This document shows positions 24,301 through 34,142 of a DNA stretch of 61,252 nucleotides, one piece after another. Origin of the DNA: Cytophagaceae bacterium (GTDB taxonomy: Bacteria > Bacteroidota > Bacteroidia > Cytophagales > Cytophagaceae); assembly GCA_021151805.1 (NCBI GenBank), contig JAGKWN010000013.1, forward strand, positions 1-61,252, read 5' to 3'. A model generated the notes under the pieces. The model was not told the origin of the DNA. It made no database searches and worked only from the letters and a program-made list of their open reading frames with translations. The position numbers were made by a program, and so were the translations under genes. Position 1 is the first letter of the stretch. Each line of letters begins with the position of its first letter.

Positions 24301-26949
24301 ATGTCTAAATACAATACTGCAGAACATAACCGATTAAAGGTTAGCAAAGAAAATAACCCTTGGAAAAACTGGGGCCCGTTTTTGACTGAACGTCAATGGG
24401 GCACAGTGCGTGAGGATTATAGCGAAGATGGTTCTGCATGGGAGCACACCACTCACGACATGGCCCGCAGTTATACTTACCGCTGGGGTGAAGAAGGTAT
24501 TGCAGGTATTTCAGATAATAAATCCTTATTGTGTTTTTCTGTGGCGTTGTGGAACGGAAAAGATCCTATCCTGAAGGAACGTCTTTTTGGGATGACAGGA
24601 AATCAGGGTAACCACGGCGAAGATGTTAAGGAACTCTACTACTACCTGGATAGCACACCTACACATTCGTACATGAAGATGTTGTACAAATATCCTCAGG
24701 CGGAGTTCCCGTATCAAAAACTGATCGATGGCAACCAGCGTTCAAGACATGAACCGGAATTTGAATTGATCGATACAGGTGTATTTGATGAAGACAAATA
24801 TTTTGATGTAGTTGTTGAATATGCTAAAGGCGACAAGGAAGATATTCTGATTAAAATATCTGTAACAAACCATGGCCCGGAAGAGGCCGAAATTACTGTA
24901 CTTCCGACATTGTGGTTTAGAAATATATGGACCTGGGGTTATGATTTTGCAAAGCCTAAAATGGCTGCTCAAAAAGACGGGTCTATTTTTATTGAACATG
25001 ATTTCATCGGCGAACGCCATTTTTATTCAGATCAGGCAGACCGTTTATTATTTTGCGAGAATGAATCGAATAATAAACGACTATATAACAAAGCCAACAA
25101 ATACAGCTACTGCAAAGATGGTATTAACGATTATGTTGTAAATGATAATCAGAGTGCCGTAAATATGCTGCAGCGCGAAGGAACGAAAGCTTCTTCGATG
25201 TATAAATTAAAAATCAAATCTGGAGAAACAAACGTAGTACGTTGCAGACTTACGGATAAGAAATTTAAGAATAATGCATTTGAAGATTACGACCAGATCT
25301 TTGAAGCACGTTTGAACGAAGCCAATGAATTTTATGATGAAGTGCAGGATGGGGTGAAAGACCCGGAACTACGCATGATTCAGCGTCAGGGATATGCGGG
25401 TATGATGTGGTGTAAACAGTTCTTCTATTTCAACATCAAACAATGGCTGGAAGGAGATCCTGTGCGCAGAGATTCATTGCCTGAATCCAGAAGAAAAGGT
25501 CGCAACAGTCATTGGGAACATTTGAATAACTCGAATGTAATCTCCATGCCTGATAAGTGGGAGTATCCATGGTATGCAGCTTGGGATCTTGCATTCCACT
25601 GTATTCCGATTGCACAGATCGATCCTGACTTTGCGAAACGTCAGTTGACCATTTTATTGCGTGAGTATTATATGCATCCGAATGGTCAGATTCCTGCGTA
25701 CGAATGGAACTTTGGTGATGTGAACCCTCCTGTACATGCCTGGGCAACCTGGCGCGTATATGAGCTTGATAAGGAGCGTAACAACGGCGTAGGAGATACC
25801 GCTTTCCTTGAAAGAATACTCCATAAACTTACCATGAACTTTACGTGGTGGGTAAACCAGAAAGATAAAGATGGTAAGAATATATTTGAAGGCGGTTTCT
25901 TAGGCCTTGATAACATTGGGGTTTTCGATCGCAGTCAGCCTTTGCCAATCGGCGGAAGAACTGAACAGTCGGATGGTACAAGCTGGATGGCGATGTATTC
26001 ATTGAACATGCTTCGTATCTCTACCGAGCTTTCACTGATCAATCCGGTATACCAGGATCTGGCTTCTAAATATTTTGAGCACTTCCTGTACATTGCCGGA
26101 GCCATGAATAACATTGGTGATTCAGGCGTTGGGTTATGGGATGAAGAAGATCAATTCTATTTTGATATTATTCACTTACCGAACGGTAAGAGTCAGCACT
26201 TAAAAGTAAAATCGATCGTGGGTTTGATTCCATTGTTCGCTGTAGAGGTTTTAACAAAATCAAATGTAGAAAAACTACCTGACTTCAAACGTCGTCTGGA
26301 ATGGATATTAAGTAACAGACCGGATCTTGCAAGCCAGGTTTCACGCTGGACTGACGTAGGTGATCATAATACCAAGCTGCTTTCATTATTGAGAGGACAC
26401 CGTATGACCATGGTGTTAAAGCGTATGTTGAATGAAACTGAATTCCTGTCAGACTTCGGTATCCGAGCCTTATCAAAAGAACACGAAGCTAAACCATACG
26501 AATTTAATTACCAGGGTAAAGTATTCTCTGTTGCGTATAAACCGGCAGAATCAGACTCAGCGATGTTTGGCGGTAACTCCAACTGGCGTGGTCCGATCTG
26601 GTTCCCGATCAATTATATGATCGTGGAAAGCTTAATGAAATTCCATTCATACTATGGTGATGATTTCATTATTGAATATCCAACAGGTAGCGGAAAGATG
26701 TTAACGTTAAAAGATATTGCGGCAGAACTTTCCAATCGACTGATCAATATTTTCCGTCTGGATAAAAATGGGAAGCGTCCGGTGAACGGAGACGTAGAAA
26801 AGTATAGCAAGGATCCGCATTTCAAAGATCTGATTACATTCTATGAGTTCTTCCATGGTGATAACGGTAGAGGATGCGGTGCTTCACACCAAACGGGTTG
26901 GACAGGGCTTGTTGCAACGTTGATCCATGAGTTCAAAAGAGAACATTGA
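24301..26949 (+). CDS. GH63/MGH1-type glycosidase
   Basis: An 882-residue protein with no signal peptide. The N-terminal part (NPWKNWGPFLTERQWGTV, then EDYSEDGSAWEHTTHDMA) and the (alpha/alpha)6-barrel region with WEYPWYAAWDLAFHC, NFGDVNPPVHAWATWRVY and GNSNWRGPIWFPINY are characteristic of bacterial GH63 and related mannosylglycerate-hydrolase-like proteins. These hydrolyse alpha-glucosides or mannosyl conjugates; the exact substrate is not clear. As a cytosolic enzyme it probably acts on an internal oligosaccharide or glycoside rather than on cellulose. It is monocistronic with its own terminator. Confidence 0.88.
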   Translation: MSKYNTAEHNRLKVSKENNPWKNWGPFLTERQWGTVREDYSEDGSAWEHTTHDMARSYTYRWGEEGIAGISDNKSLLCFSVALWNGKDPILKERLFGMTGNQGNHGEDVKELYYYLDSTPTHSYMKMLYKYPQAEFPYQKLIDGNQRSRHEPEFELIDTGVFDEDKYFDVVVEYAKGDKEDILIKISVTNHGPEEAEITVLPTLWFRNIWTWGYDFAKPKMAAQKDGSIFIEHDFIGERHFYSDQADRLLFCENESNNKRLYNKANKYSYCKDGINDYVVNDNQSAVNMLQREGTKASSMYKLKIKSGETNVVRCRLTDKKFKNNAFEDYDQIFEARLNEANEFYDEVQDGVKDPELRMIQRQGYAGMMWCKQFFYFNIKQWLEGDPVRRDSLPESRRKGRNSHWEHLNNSNVISMPDKWEYPWYAAWDLAFHCIPIAQIDPDFAKRQLTILLREYYMHPNGQIPAYEWNFGDVNPPVHAWATWRVYELDKERNNGVGDTAFLERILHKLTMNFTWWVNQKDKDGKNIFEGGFLGLDNIGVFDRSQPLPIGGRTEQSDGTSWMAMYSLNMLRISTELSLINPVYQDLASKYFEHFLYIAGAMNNIGDSGVGLWDEEDQFYFDIIHLPNGKSQHLKVKSIVGLIPLFAVEVLTKSNVEKLPDFKRRLEWILSNRPDLASQVSRWTDVGDHNTKLLSLLRGHRMTMVLKRMLNETEFLSDFGIRALSKEHEAKPYEFNYQGKVFSVAYKPAESDSAMFGGNSNWRGPIWFPINYMIVESLMKFHSYYGDDFIIEYPTGSGKMLTLKDIAAELSNRLINIFRLDKNGKRPVNGDVEKYSKDPHFKDLITFYEFFHGDNGRGCGASHQTGWTGLVATLIHEFKREH

Positions 26950-26990
26950 TATAAAGCACAGGTAATTCCTGAACAGCTGTTTGATAATAC

Positions 26991-27020
26991 AATAACCCAC
27001 TATATTTATGGTGGGTTATT
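26991..27020 (+). terminator. Intrinsic terminator of the GH63 gene
   Basis: Ten-base perfect stem (26991-27000 with 27011-27020), ten-base loop, followed by TTTTA. Confidence 0.88.
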
Positions 27021-27109
27021 TTTATATTTATACAATGCATTTAACGGAATGAGTAGTTATGTAATATTTTTTTGTTAGTGTTAATGTTTATGACCAAAGA
27101 CTATAGAAA

Positions 27110-27226
27110 ATGCTTAAAATCTTGTTTAGTGATAAAGAGGATTGGAAGATAAAATCGGAAGGCCGGTATGATAAGGAAAAGTACACTTTCAATTATGCGA
27201 AATTCAATTGGTTGGCGGAAGATTAA
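27110..27226 (+). CDS. Small ORF, 38 codons, coding-like
   Basis: The ATG frame gives a compact charged peptide, beginning MLKILFSDKEDWKIKSEGRY and ending KFNWLAED, and ends in TAA. Amino acid composition (alternating charged and aromatic residues, balanced K and E) is that of a real protein rather than of random AT-rich DNA. It lies 49 bases before the next gene on the same strand and may belong with it. It could also be a fragment of a longer ancestral gene. No family recognised. Confidence 0.5.
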   Translation: MLKILFSDKEDWKIKSEGRYDKEKYTFNYAKFNWLAED

Positions 27227-27275
27227 AACATTGTTGCATACGTAATTTAATAAAAAATTATTCATAGTAGATATA

Positions 27276-27689
27276 ATGAAAACCAGTTTATCAGACAACA
27301 TTGGCCTTTTAAATACCGATGCAGAAAAAATATTTAGCATTCGTTTTGGAATGCTGTTCTCCATTAACCGAAATCGTTTTTTTGCTTATTTAAGAAACTA
27401 CATTGATTTCTATAATCAGTTCCGGGAAAAAGTGCTGGAGAGGAACCCAGCCATAGAGCCTGCAAGTATTCCGGTATTAGAGTATAAAAATTGTTTTCTA
27501 TCGTTGCGTTACCAACTGCTGCTGATCATAACGTTTCCGATAACCTTTTTTATATTTATTCAACACTGGAATTATATTCAGGATGTGAAAGCAAAGCTGC
27601 ATGTAGGACTGGAGGGTATTAATACCATAGTGAAGAAGCCTGTAAGCAAGAACTCAAATTATACACCACCGAAAAAGAAGAGAAAGTAA
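27276..27689 (+). CDS. Small membrane protein of unknown function
   Basis: A 137-residue protein with a hydrophilic N-terminal half (MKTSLSDNIGLLNTDAEKIF), one strong transmembrane helix (about residues 75-95, LLLIITFPITFFIFIQHW) and a basic tail ending PPKKKRK. It is six bases ahead of the HD-domain gene and so likely cotranscribed with it. No known family is recognised. Confidence 0.75.
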   Translation: MKTSLSDNIGLLNTDAEKIFSIRFGMLFSINRNRFFAYLRNYIDFYNQFREKVLERNPAIEPASIPVLEYKNCFLSLRYQLLLIITFPITFFIFIQHWNYIQDVKAKLHVGLEGINTIVKKPVSKNSNYTPPKKKRK

Positions 27690-27695
27690 TCAACG

Positions 27696-28325
27696 ATGTA
27701 TACAGAGTTACAGTCTACATTTACACAGCTTTTAAAAACGTATACAAACGATACAGTTTTGATTGATAAACTGTGGTATGAAATAGAACAGGCATATTCT
27801 GGTCCGAAGAGGTATTATCATACACTGATGCATCTAAATAAAATGCTTGAACAGCTTCTGTTAGTGAAGGATAAAATAAATGATTGGGAAACGGTTTTAT
27901 TTAGCTTGTTTTATCATGATATTGTTTACAAGGCGAACCGATCGGATAATGAAGAGCAGAGCGCTGTTTTAGTCGGGAAGAGAATGAAGATGCTGTCTGT
28001 TTCCGAAGAGCGAATCCTTCAATGTAGCAGACAGATCCTTGCTACGAAAAGTCATACACACCAAGCGGAACAGGATACCAATTACTTTACGGATGCTGAT
28101 TTATCTGTGCTCGGGCAGGAGTGGAGTATATATGAACAGTACTTTAAACAGGTGAGGAAAGAATATGCGATCTATCCGGACTTCCTTTATAACCCAGGCA
28201 GAAAAAAGGTGTTGAATCATTTTTTACAAATGGATAAAATTTTTAAAACAGATTATTTTTTTGAAACGCTGGAAACACAGGCAAAAAGCAATTTGCAGAG
28301 GGAATTGGAAATTTTAGAAAAATAA
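27696..28325 (+). CDS. HD-superfamily metal-dependent phosphohydrolase-like protein
   Basis: The 209-residue protein resembles the COG4339 group of predicted HD-domain hydrolases: RYYHTLMHLNKMLEQL near residue 40, then LFSLFYHDIVYKA (the HD pair at about residue 70), SDNEEQSAVLVG, and FTDADLSVLG. Substrate is unknown. It follows the small membrane protein by six bases. The terminator at 28404-28431 ends the transcript. Confidence 0.85.
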   Translation: MYTELQSTFTQLLKTYTNDTVLIDKLWYEIEQAYSGPKRYYHTLMHLNKMLEQLLLVKDKINDWETVLFSLFYHDIVYKANRSDNEEQSAVLVGKRMKMLSVSEERILQCSRQILATKSHTHQAEQDTNYFTDADLSVLGQEWSIYEQYFKQVRKEYAIYPDFLYNPGRKKVLNHFLQMDKIFKTDYFFETLETQAKSNLQRELEILEK

Positions 28326-28403
28326 AAGTTAACGCTGTTCGAATTGCAATCTCGAATCCAGATTAAAGCGATTGCAAATCGCTCATATACCTCTTAAAAC
28401 AGC

Positions 28404-28431
28404 AAAGGCCCCGGATTTCTCCAGGGCCTTT
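28404..28431. terminator. Bidirectional terminator between HD gene and efflux operon
   Basis: AAAGGCCC (28404-28411) pairs exactly with GGGCCTTT (28424-28431), with further partial pairing inside the loop; T-rich sequence follows on the plus strand. It separates two convergent transcripts. Confidence 0.8.
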
Positions 28432-28500
28432 TACTTTATTAAATTATAACCATTATTGACAAAATATGGGAAACTAATGTCAATGCTTTAATAACACATT

Positions 28501-31500
28501 TTAGTAATCAATCGTTTCTTTTGCCAGCAATTCTTTTCTGGTTTTTTTGAAAAAACGCTTTCTGAAGAATTTATCGACCCGTTCTACAGCCGTATCAATC
28601 AACATGTACATGGTTGGTACCAGGAATAATGTTAAAATCAAGGAACTTGTCAATCCACCGATAATAACCCAGGCCATCCCATTTTTAACCTCCGCACCGG
28701 AACTTGTCGCTAAAGCGATTGGAAGCATACCTGTGATCATGGCTATCGTAGTCATCAGGATTGGTCTTAAACGTTCTTTACCGGCTTCAACCAACGCATC
28801 AAAACGAGACAGGCCTTCCGCTTTTAAGTGATTGGCAAAGTCGACGATCAGGATACCGTTCTTTGCAACCAGACCCAGAAGCATAATCAAACCTACAATC
28901 GCGAATATCGATAAGGTTTCCATACTCAACGCCAATGCAAGCAATGCACCGATCAACGCTACCGGTATGGAGAAGAGTACTACAAACGGATATACTACAC
29001 TTTCATATAGGGCAACCATGATCAGGTACACCAGAATGATACCTGTTAACATGGCAAGTCCAAGACTTCCGAATGCATCTTTCTGATTTTTCGCATCTCC
29101 CTGGTAGTCGAGGATAACTCCTTCCGGTAATTTCTGCTTCTCAAGGGTAGCCTGGATCTCTGCAACAATTGTTCCCGACGGGCGACCCACAGCAGCGGAA
29201 GTTACCTTGATCGAATTCATACGGTTGGTACGTTCCAGGATGGATTGTCCTAGTATTTCTGTGATCTCGGCTACTTCACTTAAGCGTATAGATGCACCCT
29301 GACTGTTTCGGATGATCAGATTTTTTACACTTTCGATATCGCGTTTATCATCTTTGTCCAGAGATACATTGATGCTGTATTCTTCACCTTTATCTCTGAA
29401 TTTTGTTTGGTCGTTTCCTCTGAACGCAAGCTGGATCGCATTACCAACTTCAGGAACGCTCATTCCCATATTTGATAATTTGTCTCTGTTTAATTTAATG
29501 TCAATTTCAGTCTTAACACTTTTGGTACTGTAATCAACATAATCTGTACCCGGTGTGGCAACTACAACTGCTTTAAGCATACGTGCCGCTTTCCATAGAC
29601 TATCCATGTCTGTACCTTTCACAGCGATCACAATAGGGGACTGGCTGTTACCGGTAATACTTACAGGAAGTACAGTAACTTTAACACCCGGTATTTCTCC
29701 GATTTTGTTTCGCATTGCTGCACCGAATTTTTCTGCAGAAAGCGCACGTTCGGACTTGTCGATCAGTGTTACTGTGATCTCTGCCAGGTTTGCATTGGAA
29801 GTACCTCCGCCCATTGCGCCGGATTGTGTACCCACATTGGTAAACACTTTCACAACTTCAGGTTGTGCGAGCAATATCTTCTCAATCTCTTTTACCTTTA
29901 AGTTGGTTTGATATAAAGGTGTTTCCGGCGCAAGCTCAACTTTGATCGCAAATTCACCGCGGTCACCTGCACTGATAAAAGCAAAGCCAATGAACCCTGC
30001 AGGCAGCAACGCAATTGAACCAAAGAACAAAACAATAACGGTTAATCCAACCCATCTTTTGTGTCCGCGTGTTAATGCCCATGATAATGCTTTCCCATAT
30101 GCTTCTTTTAAGTTTGTTAGAAATTCTTCAAACTTAATATTGATCAATCCCCATAGTGAATCCTTGCTCAATACTTCCAGCTTCGCCCATTTGGATGCAA
30201 GCAGCGGAGTAAGCGTAAATGATACGAACAAACTCATTAAAGTAGAGAATACGACAACCAGAGAAAATTCTCTCAGGATGTTCCCAATCATACCAGTACT
30301 CATTGCCAGAGGAAGGAATACCACAACGTCTACTAATGTTATCGCAATGGCTGTGAATCCGATTTCACTTCTGCCATCTAAGGATGCCTGAACTCTGTTT
30401 TTGCCCATCTCCAGATGGCGGAAAATATTTTCCAATACAACAATACTGTCGTCTACCAGGATACCTACAACCAGTGAAAGGCCCATCAATGTCATCAGGT
30501 TTAAGGTAAAACCAAAGAAGTACATTAGGATGAATGTCGGAATCATGGCTGACGGAATGGCAACCAATACAAATAATGAGCTGCGAACACTATGCAGGAA
30601 CAATAACATCACACTTCCTACAATAAGTACTGCAAGGAAAAGATCGTGCATTACGGCATCTGCAGAAGCCAGTGTATAAACGGATTGATCCGATGCGATC
30701 TGGTAATTGAAGCCCTGTGCCGCATACATTGTTTTTAATTCCTCCAAGCGTGCTTTTGCATTTTGGCTTACGTTCACAGTATTCGCATCGGATTGTTTTA
30801 TGATCTCAATACCGATACCTCCATGGCCATTAATACGGTTGATGGTTGTCGATTCTGCCAGTCCATCTGTTACCGTAGCAACATCTTTAATTAAAATCCG
30901 GCTTCCGTCTTTATTCTCTGTAATAACAAGATTTCTCAGTTCATCTACTTTGGTAACCTTTGCATCCATACGGATCGATAAACGGTCGTCCGACGTTTCT
31001 ACGCTACCTGCCGGGTATGAAGCATTGCTGTTCGTGATGATCTGGTTTACCTGTGCAGAAGAAATGCCGTATGCCTGAAGTTTGTCGTTATCAAGTATGA
31101 TCTTGATTTCACGCTCATTTCCTCCGATAATAGCAACAGAGCCAACACCTGCAACATTCAGCATGATAGGCTTGATTTTCTGATCAATCAAATCATATAA
31201 TTCCCCCTGTGACATGTTTGCGGTTGCACTTACTTTTAATACCGGAAGTTCATCCAGGTTAATACGTTTGATGATGGGGTCATCCACATCATCCGGAAGA
31301 GATGCCTTTATTTCATTAATCTTTCGTTCAGCATCACGCTGCGCATTGATCGTACTGGTTCCGGGCTTTAGCTGGATAACGATCATAGATACACCTTCCA
31401 TAGAGGTAGAGGTAATCATATCAATCCCTTCAATGGATGCAACAGCATCTTCAACAGGTTTTGTGATCGAACTCTGGATTTCATCCGAAGAAGCACCTCT

Positions 31501-31653
31501 GTATATGGTCTGTACTGTAATTACATTTACTTCAAACTTAGGAAGCAAATTATAATTCAGACTTTTGTAACTGATCCATCCAAAGAGGATCAGCGTAAAG
31601 AAAATTACTGTAATCAGTAACGGTCTTTTTATGGATATTTCGGTAATTGACAT
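28501..31653 (-). CDS. RND efflux pump, inner-membrane transporter
   Basis: A 1050-residue AcrB/MexB-type resistance-nodulation-division transporter, a proton-driven trimer that exports drugs or other amphiphiles through the envelope. The N-terminal signature MSITEISIKRPLLITVIFF and the proton-relay segment GILVDDSIVVLENIFRH in TM4 (the paired aspartates) are intact, as is GLVAKNGILIVDFANH in TM10-11. The paired aspartates argue for the hydrophobe/amphiphile (HAE) class rather than a heavy-metal pump. It is the last gene of the GbsR-TolC-MFP-RND operon, 11 bases after the adaptor gene. Confidence 0.97.
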   Translation of the reverse strand: MSITEISIKRPLLITVIFFTLILFGWISYKSLNYNLLPKFEVNVITVQTIYRGASSDEIQSSITKPVEDAVASIEGIDMITSTSMEGVSMIVIQLKPGTSTINAQRDAERKINEIKASLPDDVDDPIIKRINLDELPVLKVSATANMSQGELYDLIDQKIKPIMLNVAGVGSVAIIGGNEREIKIILDNDKLQAYGISSAQVNQIITNSNASYPAGSVETSDDRLSIRMDAKVTKVDELRNLVITENKDGSRILIKDVATVTDGLAESTTINRINGHGGIGIEIIKQSDANTVNVSQNAKARLEELKTMYAAQGFNYQIASDQSVYTLASADAVMHDLFLAVLIVGSVMLLFLHSVRSSLFVLVAIPSAMIPTFILMYFFGFTLNLMTLMGLSLVVGILVDDSIVVLENIFRHLEMGKNRVQASLDGRSEIGFTAIAITLVDVVVFLPLAMSTGMIGNILREFSLVVVFSTLMSLFVSFTLTPLLASKWAKLEVLSKDSLWGLINIKFEEFLTNLKEAYGKALSWALTRGHKRWVGLTVIVLFFGSIALLPAGFIGFAFISAGDRGEFAIKVELAPETPLYQTNLKVKEIEKILLAQPEVVKVFTNVGTQSGAMGGGTSNANLAEITVTLIDKSERALSAEKFGAAMRNKIGEIPGVKVTVLPVSITGNSQSPIVIAVKGTDMDSLWKAARMLKAVVVATPGTDYVDYSTKSVKTEIDIKLNRDKLSNMGMSVPEVGNAIQLAFRGNDQTKFRDKGEEYSINVSLDKDDKRDIESVKNLIIRNSQGASIRLSEVAEITEILGQSILERTNRMNSIKVTSAAVGRPSGTIVAEIQATLEKQKLPEGVILDYQGDAKNQKDAFGSLGLAMLTGIILVYLIMVALYESVVYPFVVLFSIPVALIGALLALALSMETLSIFAIVGLIMLLGLVAKNGILIVDFANHLKAEGLSRFDALVEAGKERLRPILMTTIAMITGMLPIALATSSGAEVKNGMAWVIIGGLTSSLILTLFLVPTMYMLIDTAVERVDKFFRKRFFKKTRKELLAKETIDY

Positions 31654-31664
31654 AGCTTATTGCT

Positions 31665-32726
31665 TTATTTGTTTTTCACAATGCTGATGATGCTGCCATC
31701 AAACAAGTTGATCTGGCCATTGATGACGATCTGTTCACCAATCTGTAACCCACTCACAACCTCAATGTTTTCGCCTATTTCACGACCGATGATAATTTTT
31801 CTCGCTTCCGCTTTGTTTCCATTCACTACATACACGTAAGGATTTTTAAGCCCTTCGGCTAAAGCAATTTTAGGAATCTGTAATGCTTTTGCATCTGTTT
31901 CAGAACGGAAGGTTACCATCACATAAGTTCCGGCTTTCAATACATTTTTTCCATTGTTGTCGATGAGCACTTCTACTAAATAATTGTGACTGGCATCTCC
32001 TTTCGGATTGATGAAGGAAACTTTTCCTTTGAATGTAATTCCCGGGTATACTTCAGTTGAAACTGATACTGTTTGGCCGATTTTCAATCGATATGCATCT
32101 TTTTCGTTTACATATACAACGGCTTTTAGTTGTTGAATATTTACAACAGTAGCAATCACTGTACCCACGTTCGTAAACTCGCCAACATTCAGGCTTTTGT
32201 TTGATATGATACCGCTAAAAGGTGCAACAATATTTCCATCTGAGATCTGTTTGCGGATCTGGTCTGCTTCAATACGTTTGTTTTCATATGCATATTTTGC
32301 ATCCAGCATGTTTGTTTCAGTAGCAGCTTTACCTTCATATAGTTCTTTCGTACGTTCGTAGTCTCTCTTTAATTTAGCTTCAGATAATTCAACTGCTTCC
32401 AGATTCAATTGCTTTAATTGTGAATCGATGGTACCAATGATCTGACCTTTACTTACTCGGGAGCCATTTTCAATAGATAAGCGGGTGATCTTGCCGGATA
32501 TAGATACAGCAATTTTGGATTCCTCGATGGGGGCCAGAGATGCCGGTAATTGAAAGGAACTGCTCAGTTCTTTTTCGCCCACCGTTGCAACTGCAACCGA
32601 CACGGGTATTTTAGAACGGTCAACAACCTGTTTGTTTTCGTTTATTTTCTTTTTGTTGCTAACGAGCCTTAATGTAACAACTGCTACAAGCGCTAGAATT
32701 CCCCCGATGATTAATAATTTTTTCAT
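31665..32726 (-). CDS. RND efflux adaptor, membrane fusion protein
   Basis: A 353-residue periplasmic adaptor linking the RND pump with the outer-membrane channel. It has an N-terminal membrane anchor (KLLIIGGILALVAVVTL) without a lipoprotein cysteine, a lipoyl-like half motif (SGKITRLSIENGSRVSKGQIIGT), a coiled-coil hairpin (about residues 105-150), the second lipoyl half beginning IVAPFSGIIS, and a beta-barrel with GTYVMVTF. It sits between the TolC-like and RND genes with short gaps. Confidence 0.96.
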   Translation of the reverse strand: MKKLLIIGGILALVAVVTLRLVSNKKKINENKQVVDRSKIPVSVAVATVGEKELSSSFQLPASLAPIEESKIAVSISGKITRLSIENGSRVSKGQIIGTIDSQLKQLNLEAVELSEAKLKRDYERTKELYEGKAATETNMLDAKYAYENKRIEADQIRKQISDGNIVAPFSGIISNKSLNVGEFTNVGTVIATVVNIQQLKAVVYVNEKDAYRLKIGQTVSVSTEVYPGITFKGKVSFINPKGDASHNYLVEVLIDNNGKNVLKAGTYVMVTFRSETDAKALQIPKIALAEGLKNPYVYVVNGNKAEARKIIIGREIGENIEVVSGLQIGEQIVINGQINLFDGSIISIVKNK

Positions 32727-32748
32727 ATCTATGAATGATTATAATGTG

Positions 32749-34074
32749 TTATAGTTTTTGTGCGAATGAAATTAATGTACCATTTGCTTTTTCGTTGTTC
32801 AATGTTGAAGACAATAAATTCAACATGGAAGTGATGTAGTTGTTTTGCGCTTCTTTCAGCGAATATTCAGCATTCAGCAGGTCGGTTAATGTACCGGTAC
32901 CTTTTTGGTACTGAAGATTGGTTATATCAAATACTTCCTGTGCAAGTGCTAAGTTTTCCTTATTGTTTGCAACATCGTTGTATGATTTCTTTAATTGTGT
33001 ATTGGCATTCTGTGCCTGAAGCTGTAAAGTGTTATTATTAATAATGAAGTTTTGTTTGTCATTTGCCAGCTTAAGCTGACTTTGTTTCAACTGACTGTCA
33101 CGTCTGAACCCACTGAAAATAGGTACGTTCAAGCGTAAGCCAATAGTAGAGTAATCAAACCAGCGGTCAAACGCAGTACTGAAGTGTGCGCTGTATGATT
33201 GTGCACCATAACGTGCGTAACCGTTTAGCGTTGGCATGAAAGCTGCTTTCTTTCTCTTTACATCAATTTCCTGCAAATGAATTTTCTCCACATTGATTTT
33301 GTAAGAGTATAATTGCGTAACATCAAACTGGCTGATATCAGAAGTGGGAATTAGGCGATCGTAGTTTAATGAATCGTTAATCGTAATAGTTTCCTGTAAT
33401 GTCATGCCCATGGCGTCTTTCAGCTTGTTCAGGGCAAGCTCTCTATTTGTCTCTGCAAGGGTTTTTTCTGCAACAATATTTTTATAAGTAACAAGAATTC
33501 GGTTGTAGTCAACCTCTGTAGCTACACCTTTATCCAGTTGCAATTTTTTAATAGCAAGTAGGTCTTTATATTTATCTTCGTTTGTTGCCAGGATACGGAT
33601 GCGTTCTGCATAAATGGTTGCTTCTATATAAGCTGCAGTGGTATTATAGATCAGCGTTTCCTGATTTTGTTTCAGACTTAATTCTGAAATTTCTTTATTT
33701 GGTTTGTTTGCCTGAATGCCATACAAGAGTGATTGGTCAAAGATCACCTGATCGGCTTGAATAACAGGGTTGGTAAGGAATGGCTGACCAAATTGCAATC
33801 TCGTTTCTGACGGGCTGAATGCACCTGCAGGAATGATGGTTGTCTGACGTTTGATGTTGTAATCAAATGTTGCCGTACCTGCTACTTGTGGCAGATAGCC
33901 AGCCAGGGCTTCCCGGCCTTGCTGGTTAGCTATTTCAACATTGTTTTGGTAGACCTGATTGCTTAAATGATTTTTTAAGCTGTAATCAATACACTGTTTT
34001 AGTGTATATTTTTGCTGGGCCATTGTTTGAGAAATAGTTAGCGTCAGCAATATGCCTATGGCGTAAAGTCTCAT
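32749..34074 (-). CDS. TolC-family outer-membrane efflux protein
   Basis: A 441-residue TolC-like channel. The signal peptide (MRLYAIGILLTLTISQTMAQ, cleavage after MAQ likely) is followed by YTLKQCIDYSLKNHL, the usual start of the family, two repeated coiled-coil regions, and the typical second-repeat segment FDITNLQYQKGTGTLTDLLN. It is the second gene of the efflux operon, 68 bases downstream of the regulator. Confidence 0.95.
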   Translation of the reverse strand: MRLYAIGILLTLTISQTMAQQKYTLKQCIDYSLKNHLSNQVYQNNVEIANQQGREALAGYLPQVAGTATFDYNIKRQTTIIPAGAFSPSETRLQFGQPFLTNPVIQADQVIFDQSLLYGIQANKPNKEISELSLKQNQETLIYNTTAAYIEATIYAERIRILATNEDKYKDLLAIKKLQLDKGVATEVDYNRILVTYKNIVAEKTLAETNRELALNKLKDAMGMTLQETITINDSLNYDRLIPTSDISQFDVTQLYSYKINVEKIHLQEIDVKRKKAAFMPTLNGYARYGAQSYSAHFSTAFDRWFDYSTIGLRLNVPIFSGFRRDSQLKQSQLKLANDKQNFIINNNTLQLQAQNANTQLKKSYNDVANNKENLALAQEVFDITNLQYQKGTGTLTDLLNAEYSLKEAQNNYITSMLNLLSSTLNNEKANGTLISFAQKL

Positions 34075-34142
34075 GTTAATTGATGTTTAAGAGATATAGG
34101 TTGAAGTCGATTAAAGTAAAATAATATTGTTGTCGGGTGAAA

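Noticed and set aside
29555..29911. Several long plus-strand open frames opposite the RND pump gene
   Set aside because: They are codon-bias shadows of a clear, intact RND transporter; the translated sequences show no domains.
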